Of a stretch of 64,000 nt of DNA, positions 43,402 through 54,800 are shown piece by piece. Both the position numbers and the translations under genes were made by a program. The stretch is from positions 5,518,001-5,582,000 of the forward strand of contig OZ218951.1 of assembly GCA_965112735.1 (NCBI GenBank), written 5' to 3'. Numbering within the stretch: position 1 is the stretch's first letter; every line of letters begins with the position of its first letter. The notes under the pieces are model-generated. The model was given only the letters and a program-made list of their open reading frames with translations, made no database searches and was not told the DNA's origin. The DNA comes from Phaeosaccion multiseriatum. Taxonomy: Eukaryota > Ochrophyta, other classes.

Positions 43402-44619
43402 ATGCAAGAGGGCGGGAACAATGTGTGCGAGGTCTGCGGCAAGACGGCCTCCATGACCTGCCCCACGTGTATGAAGCTGGGCCTGCCGCCCTCCATGTAC
43501 TGCAGCCAGGCTTGCTTTCAGGGGCAGTGGAGCTCGCACAAGGGACTGCACAAGATGGCCAAGTTAGCGGCGGCTACAGCCAGCAGTACAAGTAGTAGTA
43601 ATCATAGTAGTAGTAACAGCAGCAATGGTAGCAGCAGCGGTGGGGGCGGCATCCTTCCAGTCCCGCCAGAGTTCAACGGGTACTCTGGGTATACCGGCTC
43701 GCTTCGGCCTCACCCTCGCTCTGCCCGGAGGTCGGTGCCGGATCGCATCCGAAAGCCGGACTACGCGACACACCCGGGAGGCAGGGCGGCGGGGGAGGAG
43801 ACGTCCAAGCGGGCAGGCGGCAACGGGATCCGGTGTTACACGCCCGGGCAGATCAAGGGCATGCGGGAGGCCTGCCGGGCCGGGCGGGAAGTGCTGGACA
43901 TTGCGGGAAAGGCCGTGAAAGTGGGGGTGACTTGCGACGAGATTGATCGCGTGGTGCACGAGGCCTGCCTGGAGAGGGACTGCTACCCCTCCCCCCTGAA
44001 CTACTACACCTTCCCCAAGAGCGTCTGCACTTCGGTCAATGAGGTGATTTGCCACGGCATTCCCGACATGTACGAGCTAAAGGACGGAGACATTGTCAAT
44101 GTCGACGTTACCACCTACACCGGGGCAGGCTTCCACGGAGACCTCAACGAGACCTTCTTGGTAGGGAATGTGGACGACGATTCGGTGAGACTCGTCGAGA
44201 CGGCCTTTGCCTGCCTGTCCACTGCCGTCGCCATGGTCCGCCCGGGCACAATGTACAGAGACGTGGGCAACGAGATTCACAAGGTGGCCTCTGCTGCGGG
44301 GTGTCAGGTTGTTAAAACCTACTGCGGGCACGGCATCGGGGACCTGTTTCACACCACCCCCAACGTTCCACACTACCGCAAGAACAAGGCCAAGGGGATT
44401 ATGAAGGCGGGGCACATCTTCACTATCGAGCCTATGATCAACCTAGGCGGCTTTGCAGACAGCACCTGGCCCGACAACTGGACAGCAGTGACCAGGGACG
44501 GCTCTCGCTCGGCGCAGTTCGAGCACACGCTGCTCGTAACAGAGACCGGGTATGACATCCTCACCGCGAGGGACGACGAACCCGTCATGAAGTGGAACAG
44601 AGACCTCGTGCAGCGGTGA
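43402..44619 (+). CDS. METAP1: methionine aminopeptidase 1 (cytosolic, zinc-finger type)
   Basis: Removes the initiator Met from nascent proteins at the ribosome. A single uninterrupted frame of 405 residues from ATG 43402 (MQEGGNNVC). The N-terminus has the type-1 zinc finger (CEVCGKTASMTCPTCMKLGL then YCSQACFQGQWSSHK), followed by a Ser/Asn linker and the pita-bread catalytic domain. Metal ligands are visible: the two Asp of VNVDVTTYTGAGFHGDLNET, the His of CGHGIGDLFH, the Glu of FTIEPMINLG and the Glu of QFEHTLLVTETG. Conserved substrate residues YYTFPKSVCTSVNEVICHGI are intact. It has no intron, unlike most neighbours. Confidence 0.95.
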   Translation: MQEGGNNVCEVCGKTASMTCPTCMKLGLPPSMYCSQACFQGQWSSHKGLHKMAKLAAATASSTSSSNHSSSNSSNGSSSGGGGILPVPPEFNGYSGYTGSLRPHPRSARRSVPDRIRKPDYATHPGGRAAGEETSKRAGGNGIRCYTPGQIKGMREACRAGREVLDIAGKAVKVGVTCDEIDRVVHEACLERDCYPSPLNYYTFPKSVCTSVNEVICHGIPDMYELKDGDIVNVDVTTYTGAGFHGDLNETFLVGNVDDDSVRLVETAFACLSTAVAMVRPGTMYRDVGNEIHKVASAAGCQVVKTYCGHGIGDLFHTTPNVPHYRKNKAKGIMKAGHIFTIEPMINLGGFADSTWPDNWTAVTRDGSRSAQFEHTLLVTETGYDILTARDDEPVMKWNRDLVQR

Positions 44620-46141
44620 CCTTCGCGACCTTCGTGCTCGGACTTGGGGGTGGGGGGCAAGGGAGACCCAAGTTGGTGTGGAAGCACTGGTGGGGGCGGG
44701 GCTGGGGGGTGGGACCGAATCACCCCCAATGTGAGTTTGGCGGCACTGAGGGAGTGAGGGAATGGGCCTGCGGCAGGGAGTAGACCAGTGCCCGGTATAG
44801 ACCTGTATACCCTATGGCCATGGCCACCGTATGTAATGAATGGGTCTGCTCGCTTGCGGCCTCATCTTCTCAGCCCCCCTGGCCTTGTTGGGCCTCTGCG
44901 TTGAGCCCTCTCAACTGCCTTTCAAAGGCCCAACCTCTCTCACTTCATTGCCAAGAGCCTCACTCACTCACGCACTCACTCACCCTACCCCTCTCACTTC
45001 ATTGCCAAACCTCACTCAATCATACCGCACGGATAGAGTGGGCGGAGGAGGTGGGGGCGAGGGGAGGCGAAGGGAGAGACGTCTCGCGCTGTGGTGTGGT
45101 GTGCAGATGTGTGCGTGTATATATGTATACACACCTAAGCACCTACGATATACGTTACAGCCAACCCCAGCAGCCCATACGCTCAGCTTCTCCCCTCTTG
45201 GTCTCCTTGATGAGCATATATAATCAATGAGTCAATTTTCCACCTTCTCATTTATTACTTACTACTAAGTAGTATCTCTTTATTCTCATTGGGGAGAAGG
45301 CCTCCACTCCGCGAGAGCATGCTTCCCCCTCAGTGAGCCACGTGGGCCCACTCTGGGATGCCCACTCTGCCCGTTGTGGCCCCTCTCGGATACCCTCTCT
45401 GGGCACCACTCTGGGGTACCCAATCTGCTCCAGCACACTGGCTGTGTGGCTTCGTTCGTTCGCCTCGACTCATCTGCGTGTCGAGCCGAGGAATCACCAG
45501 GGCACCAGGTAGTGGGTGGTGAGGACCCAAGTACATGTACACGCGACAGCCCGCGCCGCCGCCATCCTCCTTCAGTCAAGCATCCCTCCCCTCCCCCCCG
45601 GTTATAGGGGAGCCCGTCAGCGTTGTTAACGACACCGCATGCCCTGCGGAATCGCGAAGGCAGCAACTGGACCTCATCTCCCACACGGACCGCCTCCCTC
45701 TTCGTGGCTGCGGTGGTGGTGGTGGTGGTGGTGGTGGCTGGGCTGCTCCTCCCCTTGCCCCCCCCCTTGCCCTCCCTGAGCATGAGCAGCAACGGCTGGG
45801 CCAGAGGCGGTGCGCGGCTTCCTCGCTTTTTGCTTCGTACGCTTTCTCCCCACGGAAGCCTCCTCCTCCTCGCGGCCGTCGCAGGAGGGGGGAGTTGTTG
45901 AGGAAGGAAGGCCTCAGCGGTCGATGCATCACGAGGCTGTGCACTCTCTGTCTACTCTCCTCTTGTTCCTGCTCAGGGGAGCAGACAGCAGACAGAGGCA
46001 CGAAAGCTACCAGACACTGCAGAGAGAGGGGAGAGAGACAGGGACACCGACAGAGACACAGCGCTCCTGCTGCTGCTACTGCTCTTGCTGCCGCCGCGGT
46101 GCTCTTGCTGCTGCTGTATCGCCAGCTGCTGCTTCTCTTGT
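44620..46141. other. convergent intergenic region METAP1 / tRNA methyltransferase
   Basis: No convincing gene. Notable pieces are a repeated CCTCTCACTTCATTGCCA (44934 and 44993), a degenerate CACTCTGGGATGCCCA-type repeat at 45350-45425, and one GCTGTATCGCCAGCTGCTGC element near 46106 related to the dispersed GTATCACCAACTGC motif. The long plus-strand frames here are low-complexity shadows. Confidence 0.5.
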
Positions 46142-48602
46142 TCAACGCTTGGAGAGAGTGTAGGAGTAGTCCGCTACTGTCCTCCCCTCCTGCCGTGCCT
46201 TCTCCTCGTATGTCGTCACGGGCCTCCACGCAGGCCTCTCGTCTAACTTGCCTCCTTCCCACCTCCACTTCACCTCGGCTTGCAGAACCGACTGCTCCTG
46301 CCGCTCCTGCTGCTGTATCACCAACTGCTTCTCCTGCTGTTGCTGCCCCATGACCTCTTCGATGTGCGCCTTGTACGCGTCGTCGTCAGTTGCAATGTGC
46401 AGATGCCCACCATGCCTGGTTCGGGCCGCCAGCAACTCCAGTAGCAGAGGCCGCACCAGTCGCCGCTCGGGGGTGGTGGGGAAGGGGTCGGGGAAGAACA
46501 CGTGTGCTCGGGACAGACTGTCGTCTGGCAGTGGATGGCAGGGGATGGCAGTGGATGGAGAGGGCGGGGGGAGGGGGGGGGGTATTAGACGGGTAGTGGA
46601 TGGCAGTGGAGGAGAGGGCCGAGGGGGCAGTGGATGGCAGTGGGTGGCAGTGGGAGGCAGTGGATGGCAGTGGATGGAGAGGGCAGAGGGGGTTGTTGGA
46701 GGGGGGCACAGTAACGTGATGTGTCTACAGGTGGCGGTGTGGGGACTCGCTTCAGACACAAGGATTCGACCCCCAACCATTCAACCACCCCCACTCACCC
46801 CCAACCACGCCCCGCCCCCCCCCCCGCACCTTGGATGTGGTCCATGAGGACTGCGATGGCGTCTCCGCTGCACACTCGCACGTTGTCGTTGTCTCCAGCA
46901 CCGGTCTCCTCCGCCTTCTCCTCCTCCTGCTCCTGCCCCCGTCCCACCTCGCCCTCCCCCTCCTGGGCGCCCCTGTCCCTTAGAGCCTGGAGACAAGCTG
47001 CGAGGGCTGGCCGGTGCACTTCACAGCCCACAAAACGCCAGTCAGACTGAGCGGCGGACTGGAGTGGAGCAGGAGGAAGAGAGGGGAAGACAGAGGGGTG
47101 GGCACACGGGCAGGGCAGACGAAACCGACGAAACCGACGAAACAGAACACAAAGGGAGAGAGAGCAGAACTTCAATTCAATGGAATCACCACAGCAGTGG
47201 CGTGCAGCTCTCTTCACCACCCCACCCAAGAGGAGGATGAGAGCCCTGATGTCATAGAGTGCCATTCAGGGGGAGAGACATTCCATGGTACGCTCCTCCT
47301 GCCCCCCACGCCTTCACTATCCCCCTCTACCTCCCTCACTCCCACTCTCCTCATTTCACTCCTTCTTTCTCTCACTCTCACTCGTCTTTCTCATACTCTC
47401 TCCCCCCCCCCTCTCTCTCTCCTCATCCCCACCTCATCCCCTCCCTCCCCCTCCTCTCCTCTCTCTCTCCCCACTTCCACGCACGCACCATTCCGACAAT
47501 ACTCTCCCCCCTTCCGAAGCCAATGTCGAACACCACATACTTGGCCTCGCCTCCGAACAGAGAGGGCAGGTCCCACCCACTCTCATTGTACTCCATACTC
47601 AAGCCGAACTTCGGCCAGAGGGTCTGGGGAGACATTGGTGAAGTCAGGGTAGAGGAAAGGTGGGGGCCACGGATGCCGCAGGGGGGGAGGAAGGGGCAAG
47701 GGTGACGGGGTAGTTGTGTTGTGTTGTTCTATCGATGTGATTGATTGAGTTAGGGGGGTAACAGACCAAAGGTGGCTGTCGTGGTCTTGCGTTGTTTGCT
47801 TGACTTGACTCACTCACCCTCAAGGCTGCTCGTTGGCCCTTGGTGATGGGGGCCGCCCTGTTGGGTGTGAAGACGCATGTGTGTGTGCATGTGCGTGAGT
47901 AAGAGGGAGACGAAGAGAGAGGGGACAGACACATACACACAGAGAGAGAGGCAGACGGAGCCAAAGGGAGTCAGAAGAAAGAAGAGAAGTAAAGGAGGAA
48001 AGCTCCAGCCCGATGGCGGTTACGAGGGAGGTAGAGAAGACACGACGACGCCTCAAGCCTCCCGCCCCACGACCGACTATTGGCTTCCATCTCGACTGCC
48101 GCCTCGAGTGGACAATGGCACTGCAGCTCACACCTCTCAGAAGGGAAAGGGAAGGAGATACCCTATGGTGCCCCTCTCACCTTCGCCGAAAGCTTCTGGT
48201 CTTCTTGGCCTCTTTGCGGTCTGCCCGGCTAGTCACTCGCGATAAAGCTCGGGGACTAGCGGCGGCAGCAGAGGCTGCAGCAATAGGAGGAGGAGGAGGA
48301 GGAGGAGGAGAAGGAGGAGGAGGATGGATACTCCGGGCCGGGCCTTCAAGAGCTGTGCGCTTTGCTTCTTCAGACCGAGGGAGCACAAGCTCATCCAAAT
48401 GGCCATGACCACCAATACTAGTTTCCCATCCTCTTAGAAGAAAAGGTGGTTCACTGCCACTGGGGCTGCTTCTGCGGCTTCTACGGCTTCTGCGGCTCAC
48501 AGCCGTGGGGGTGAACGCCGTGAGAGCTACGAACTGGCACCATAATAGGGCTGAGGCCAGTAGGCAGCAGCACCTACGCGTCTGCTTTTTTGCACAGCTC
48601 AT
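46142..48602 (-). CDS. tRNA (guanine-N7-)-methyltransferase (TrmB type), plastid-targeted
   Basis: Transfers a methyl group from SAM to G46 of tRNA. Exons: 48602-48181, 47857-47818, 47623-47489, 47058-46830, 46524-46142; about 402 residues, phases agree. TrmB landmarks: the SAM loop FDIGFGRGES, GCEVHRP (binding of the ribose), HVFFPDPFPTTPERR (the PDPWPK-like catalytic motif), HGGHLHIATDDDAYKAHIEE and the tRNA-contact end AWRPVTTYEEKARQEG. The N-terminus MSCAKKQTRRCCCLLASALL continues as WCQFVALTAFTPTAVSRR: a signal peptide with a Phe just after the predicted cleavage site and basic residues beyond, typical of complex-plastid presequences. A QQEKQLVIQQQ insertion near the C-terminus is encoded by a dispersed nucleotide motif. 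Intron 4 ends inside a CCATCCACTGCCAG decamer. Confidence 0.85.
46525..46690 (-). repeat. decamer array at the 3' end of an intron
   Basis: GGATGGCAGT units (plus strand) in methyltransferase intron 4. On the gene strand the last unit CCATCCACTGCCAG supplies the AG acceptor of exon 5. Confidence 0.85.
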
Positions 48603-48885
48603 TTCTGCGGATTGCCATGCTAGCCTGTTGGTTGTCCAATGGTCGACAGGATTGAAGAGGTGATGGTGATCCCCCCCTTCCAAAGCAAGCAAGCCAGGAG
48701 TCTCTTCTCGTTTATCACAAGGCGAACTGATTCACAAGAAGATAAGCACTCGTGCTGGAGAGCTGGTTGTGTGTGTGGTGGAAGGGAACAGCAGCAACAC
48801 GCCAAGCTGGCTGTGCTTCAATCCAATTTCCGCTTGAGTTTTATTCTCAACCGTCGACTTGCCGTCGAGTGTGGGTGGAAAAGTT
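48603..48885. promoter_or_regulatory. divergent promoter region, tRNA methyltransferase (-) / coiled-coil protein (+)
   Basis: 283 bp between opposing start codons. A CCAAT motif (GTCCAATGG, about 48633-48641) lies near the methyltransferase side. No simple repeats. Function inferred from position. Confidence 0.4.
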
Positions 48886-49983
48886 ATGGCGAGTAGGAGG
48901 AGCAGTGCATCCACTGCCACAGCTGCAAAGGTGATGGAGGCCATCGCGGCGGCGGCACCGAGGGAAGCAGCAGCGGCGGCGGCAGAAGCAACGACAGCAG
49001 CAGTAGCAGAGGGAGGGGGCAGGGGAGGCAACGGGACAGTTCCGGGAGCAACCATCCGGAGGCCCAGCGGTGCTTCTTTGGCAGGGTCGCATGGTGCAGT
49101 GCGACCAGCATGGGGAGGGACCGGCAATAGGAAGGCTTCACTGACGCCCCTAACCTCCTCCACATCGTCAGCTTCCGCCGCCACCCAGGCAACGAGGTTA
49201 AAAAACAAGCAGCAAAGGGGCAGGCACGGGCCAACTAAGAGCAGTGGTGGTGCGGGATCGCATGTTTCGGAGCAGAGAAGGAGGGTGACAGCCACTGCTG
49301 CCGACCCAATGCTGGGAGCAGGGGAAGGAGGAGGGGTGCGAGGGCGAAAGCTGTCCAATTCCAATACAGCCGTGGACACATTGGCAGCAGGAGGAGGGGG
49401 AGATGTGGGCAGAGTGGCCAGAGAGCAGATTCGGGAGCTGAGAGCGAGAGAGGCGGATTGCCGCACAGCTCTGCAGATGAAGGATCACGCCCTGGTGCAG
49501 CTACGGAGACAACTCGCCGAGAAGTCGGCCCTTGTGGATAAGGTTAGGGGGGTGCAGGAGGAGCGGCAGAGGCAGCAGAAAGGGTGGCAGGACACCAAGG
49601 AGGAGCTAAGAAGGCTGGTGAGGAAGCTGGAGAGGAACGGCATCAACGCGGTCACCCTGAAGAAGCTTGATGCCAGCGAGACGGCCGCCCTCAAAGCGGA
49701 GATGGAGAGCCTGCCCGTGGGGTTGGGGAGGGTTGTGGATGACCGACTCAAGGCTGCGATGGAGGGGGGCGAGCGCTGCAAGCGGCAGACGGAGAGCATG
49801 CTAGAGGAGACTCAGGAACTGATTCTCCTCCTCAGTGCAGGCCTCAACGAGCTGCAGCAGGGGCAGGGGCAAGAGGGGCAGTGCATCAGCAGCACCAGCA
49901 GCACCAGCACCAGCACCAGCACCAGCAGTAGCGACGGAGGAGCAGGGGCAGGCGGGCCTCAACGCCGCGCGGATTCGGAGTAG
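48886..49983 (+). CDS. intronless coiled-coil protein, family not recognised
   Basis: Single frame of 365 residues from ATG 48886 (MASRRSSAST) to TAG 49981. Residues 1-180 are Ala/Gly/Ser-rich and presumably disordered. From about 180 a charged helical region with heptad character follows (EQIRELRAREADCRTALQMK, HALVQLRRQLAEKSALVDKV, KEELRRLVRKLERNGINAVT), then a second helical block ending QELILLLSAGLNELQQGQGQ. The tail is Ser/Thr/Gly-rich. I do not recognise a family; cytoskeletal or scaffold roles are possible but unsupported. The regular codon use and absence of stops over 1.1 kb support a real gene. Confidence 0.65.
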   Translation: MASRRSSASTATAAKVMEAIAAAAPREAAAAAAEATTAAVAEGGGRGGNGTVPGATIRRPSGASLAGSHGAVRPAWGGTGNRKASLTPLTSSTSSASAATQATRLKNKQQRGRHGPTKSSGGAGSHVSEQRRRVTATAADPMLGAGEGGGVRGRKLSNSNTAVDTLAAGGGGDVGRVAREQIRELRAREADCRTALQMKDHALVQLRRQLAEKSALVDKVRGVQEERQRQQKGWQDTKEELRRLVRKLERNGINAVTLKKLDASETAALKAEMESLPVGLGRVVDDRLKAAMEGGERCKRQTESMLEETQELILLLSAGLNELQQGQGQEGQCISSTSSTSTSTSTSSSDGGAGAGGPQRRADSE

Positions 49984-50255
49984 AATGCATTCCTTGCTTT
50001 GTTCTCAAGCCTCCCTCAATGACTTGTGACGGATGGGCAGCGAGAGTCGCCCCGCTGTCACTGGTGAGCACCGAGGGAGAGGGAGAGAGAGTGAAAGGGA
50101 GCCAACAGATGAGGGAAGACGAAGGAAGAAGGAAGAGGGCCGCACAGAGGCTGCCAAGGGGAGGCGCACAGGAGTTGGACGTACGCTTGTGCGGACGGGA
50201 TGGAGTGACGGAGTGTCGCTAAGCTGTGAGCGGCGGACAGAGAAACAGAGCGAGC

Positions 50256-50327
<72 letters not shown>

Positions 50328-50896
50328 GAGGGCTAGAGAGAGACGGAGTGAGATTGCGATGGCCAGAGAGAGAAAAGAGAGAAAAGGAGAAGGTGCCTGG
50401 TATCCCCCGCAGCCGAGGTGAGCAAGCGACCGAAAGCGAACCGAGTTGTGGCGTTCTGACCGACAGCCCCAGAGGGTTTTTTGTGTTTACTGCTGATGCC
50501 ACCGCGCCCCATACTCACGTCAATTTTTGCCCGGCCTCTCGGGGTCCAAAACTTCAAGAACTTACGGGCCAGCATTACGTAGGACTACGTACGGTGTGTG
50601 AAGTAGCCCGTGCTCATGTGACGAATGTTCGAGAGCCCACAGAAGCAAGTTTTTAAAAAAGTAAACCAAATGGAATTTTTTCATGACTGTTAAGAAGCGT
50701 CCTACTGTGTGGTTGATTCTGGTGCAAGTTTGCGTGCCCTCATAACAACCAAGACATCGACATCGAATGTATTATACTAGTAAGTATTTAGTATGTCAGT
50801 GATCTCGTGTTTGTGGGTGTGCGTCTCTCTGTGTGTGGGTGTGGGAATTCGAAAGCGAACTGGGTGAGGCTCAGTAGTCACGCGTGCTTGTGTATG

Positions 50897-50930
<34 letters not shown>

Positions 50931-51836
50931 TGTATGTATGTATGTATGTATGTATGTATGTATGTATGTATGTATGTATGTATGTATGTATGTATGTATG
51001 TATGTATGTATGTATGTATGTATGTATGTATGTATGTGTGTGTGTGTGTGTGTGCCAAAGAAGAAGAGAGAAGCGGCGGACATGGCACTAAGCAGACAAG
51101 CACCCGGTAGCATCATCGACATTGTTCACTATTAGATATCGACACTGTCCACGATTAGATATCGTAGTAGGTATCGCCTCCCCCACCGTTGGAACAGGGC
51201 CCTACTTTTCTCCGAATGTTTCATTCATGTTCGACGAGGGCCCTACTTCTCTTTGTACGGCCCTTCTTCTCTCCTAATGTTGCATTCATCGTCCGGCCGG
51301 GCCGTGACCACACATGCCTCCACGCCTCCCTCCACGCCGGGGGAGGATGTGGTAGGAGTCCATTAGGGGCTCTCTCTCCGCTTGTCTCCCTCACACAACA
51401 GCGGCCTGGCCTCAAGCAGCAAGCTTCACTGGCGTCATGATGTGTGCTGTGCCGTGCGTGGCTAAGCCTCCCTCCCTTTCTCCCTCCCTCCCTACCTACC
51501 TTCTCCCTCCCTCCTTCCCTCTCTCGCCTTCCCCCCCGACATTCCGCCACCCCTGTTACCAAACCATCCTCTTCATACTGCCTACGTCCTTCTCTTCTCC
51601 TCGTGTGTACTCTCTCTCTCTCTACGCACTGCACTCCTCAGCCGCACACACACACACACACACCGCACATCGTGTCTCACTACCGAACCAAAGCTTCGAC
51701 AGCACAGCCTAAACAAGTCGACAACTCAACAACAACAGAGCAGACTCACCAGACGCAGCAGACTCAACTCACTCACCGACTCAGTGCGTCTAACCCAAAC
51801 CCCCACCCCCACCCCTCCTTCCTCTACCATCGCACG
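49984..51836. other. convergent intergenic region with (TGTA)n
   Basis: 1.85 kb without a recognisable gene. Contains AG-rich runs at 50246-50335, an AT-richer unique segment at 50640-50790, a TGTA tetranucleotide array at 50893-51035, two ATTAGATATCG copies near 51133 and 51152, and two related GGGCCCTACTT segments at 51197-51290. Confidence 0.55.
50893..51035. repeat. (TGTA)n tetranucleotide microsatellite
   Basis: About 35 uninterrupted TATG/TGTA units followed by a short TG run. The Met-Tyr-Val-Cys and His-Thr-Tyr-Ile ORFs here are artefacts of the repeat. Confidence 0.95.
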
Positions 51837-54800
51837 CTATCGCACAGTGCCCTTCATGACCACCTGTGGGGCGTCGTCGCCATCCTCCCTCCCCTCCAGG
51901 CCCCCGAGCACCAACACGTCCGCCTCTCCTGCCTCTCTCAGCAGCTCCAGCGCCTCCGCCTGGCGATCCGCCGCCACCACCACGCACATACCCACACCGC
52001 AGTTCAACGTACGCAGCATCTCCTCCTGGCTCATCTTCCCGGCGTCCCGCAGCCATCCAAACACTGGGGCAAGCTTCCAACCACTCGACTCCACCTCCAC
52101 CACTGCCTTAAGGTGGGCCGGCAGCACTCGCGGAACGTTCTCCAGGAGCCCGCCCCCTGTGATGTGAGCCATGGCCTTTACCACCCCGGCCTTGAGGAGG
52201 GGCAGGAGGGCCCGCACGTAGATACGCGTGGGCACGAGCAGCGCATCCGCCAGCGACTGGGTCTTGTCAAAAGGAGCAGGATCCGAGTAGGCCAAACGCT
52301 CCAGCTCCACAATCTTGCGCACTAACGAGAAGCCGTTACTGTGCACTCCCGAGGAGCGGAGGCCGAGCACCACATCCCCAGCGGTGAGCTCGGATGTTTT
52401 GGGCAGCACGCGAGTCCTGTCCACCGCCCCGACCGAGAAACCCGCCAGGTCGTAGTCGCCATCTGCATACATGGAAGGCATTTCGGCGGTTTCACCTCCA
52501 ATGAGGCCGCAATTGGCTTGCCGGCAGCCCTCTGCGATACCCTCCACCACCTGGGCCGCCTCTGTGACGCTGAGTCTGAGAGGGGTGTAATAGGCCGTAG
52601 AGAGAGGCACGAGGAAGGGTAGGCAGAGCGGGCAGTGCGGGCAGAGCGGGCAGTGAGGGAGTCAGAATGGACACGGTGGGTGGGTGGGTCGGTGAGTGGG
52701 TGAGGGGATGGATGGTGAGTGTGTGGGAGTGGGTTGGTTGGAGGGTTGGTGAAGGAGGCGCGAAAGGAAGGAAGGAAGGAAGAAAGGAAACAGAAAAAGG
52801 GAAGGGAGGAAAGGCTCAGAGTCAGTCAGTCAGCCAATCAGCCAGCCAGCCAGTCACTCATTCAACGACGTACCTGCCCGTAGCGTAGTAGTCGAGGAAG
52901 AAGAGCGGCTCTGCTCCTGCCACGATGAGGTCATTCACGCACATAGCAACGAGGTCCACCCCCACACCTGTGTGCTTGCCTGCGATCTGGGCCACCTGGG
53001 GAGTTCCAGATATATGGCAGTGCGTGGCAGTGCGTGGTAGTGCGTGGTAGTGTGTGGTGTGGGTGGATGCGTGCGTGCAGACATTAGCCTTCAATGCGTC
53101 CTGCTGCTTCATGCCGCTACTTCTTCATGCTCCCCTCTCCTCCCCTCTCCTCCCCTCCCATCTCCTCTCCTCCCCTCTCCTCCCCTCCCCTCTCCTCTCC
53201 TCTCCTCCCCTCCCCTCCCCTCCCCCCCCCCTCCCCTCTCACCTTAAGCTTGGTGCCCACTCCATCCGTCGCCCCAACCAGGATGGTGTTGGCGGTTTCA
53301 TACCCCGCAGCGGCAAGGTCAAACAGACCTCCAAAGCCGCCCAAGTCGGCATCACACCCCGCCCTCACCGTAGACTTGCATGCCGGCTTGATCCTCTCCA
53401 CCAACGCGTTGCCCGCATCGATATCTACCCCTGCACTCTTGTAAGACACCCCCCCTCCTCCTCCACCACCACCTTCCGCAGCAGCAGCAGCAGCAGCGGC
53501 GGCGGTGGCGGCGGCGGCGGGAGCGCCCACCTCCCCTCGTTGGAAGCGAGCAATCGCCTCCAGGAAAGCCTCTCCTTCCTTGGCCTGCACCTTGGCCTTT
53601 AGGCTCTCCGCCGTTTCGGTTTCTGTAACCGCCACCTTACTCTGCACGATTATGGGCCCCCCATCCACCTCTTCGGTGACGAAATGAATGGTGCAGCCTG
53701 ACTCCTTCCTACCATCGGCGACCACCGCTGCGTGTACCTCCAAGTCCATACCTCCAGCGAAGTCGGGGAGGAGGGAGGGGTGCACATTCATGCATCGGCC
53801 GGCCCACGTTTGGCAGAACTTGGGGCTCAGGATGCGCATATACCCAATCAGAAGCACCAGGTCTACGCCCGCGTCCGAGAGGATGGTGCTCACCTAGGGA
53901 GGGAGGGGGTGGAGGGAGGGAGGGAGGGAGGGAGGGAGAGAGAGAGGGAGAATGGGCGGAGGGAGGGAGGGGGGTGGAGGGAGGGAGGGAGGGAGGGAGG
54001 AAGCGAGGGAGGAAGGGGGTAGGGAGGGAGGGAGGGAGGGAGGGGCGGAGGAAGGAAGAGAGGGAGGGAGAGAGAGAGGGAGTGAGTGAGTGGGGGAGTG
54101 AGGGAGGGAGGTAGGGGGTGAGTGAGTGAGTCGGTGAGTGAGGTAGCGAGTGAGTGAGTCCGCGAGTAAGGCGCCTACCTCTTCGTCAAAGTCCGCCCTC
54201 GTCCTGCCCTTGCCCGACACGAAGGAGCTTGGGATGCCTGCACCCTCACACCGCTCAAGCACGAAGGCGTCCGACTTGTTGGAGATTGCAGTGACCACCT
54301 GTGCGTGTTGGTAGTTCGGTGGGGTTACTTTTTACTTGTTGAAGTTGTGGGGGTTGGCTGGGATTGGGGCTGCCTAACCACCCCAACCCGCCCACCCTCT
54401 ATCCTGACACCCACTCATCCTCTATCCTCAGACCCACCCACTCTGTCCTGACACCCATCCACCCACCCACCGTGGCATTGATTTGCCCCGCCTCAATGAC
54501 GTCAAGCACCCAACTTCAATCCTCTACTTTCTGTCCTGACACCCACCCATCCTCTGTCCTGACACACGCCCTCTATCCCCTACTTTCTGTCCTGACACCC
54601 ACCCACCCACTCTGTCTTGACACGCATCCACTGCCATCCCCTGCCAGCTGTGACCCACCTTGGCGTTGATCTGCCCCGCCTTAATGGCGTCGAGCACAGG
54701 CTGCAGAGCAGTGCCCCGACCACTCGCAAGCACTCCGACCCGCAGAGGGGCGTGTTTGGCTCTGTGGCCGATGTCTGTTCTGAAGTGCGAGGGGGAGAAG

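Noticed and set aside
45535-46353. 272-codon plus-strand frame
   Set aside because: Low-complexity shadow opposite the methyltransferase last exon and 3' region; no domain or splice partners.
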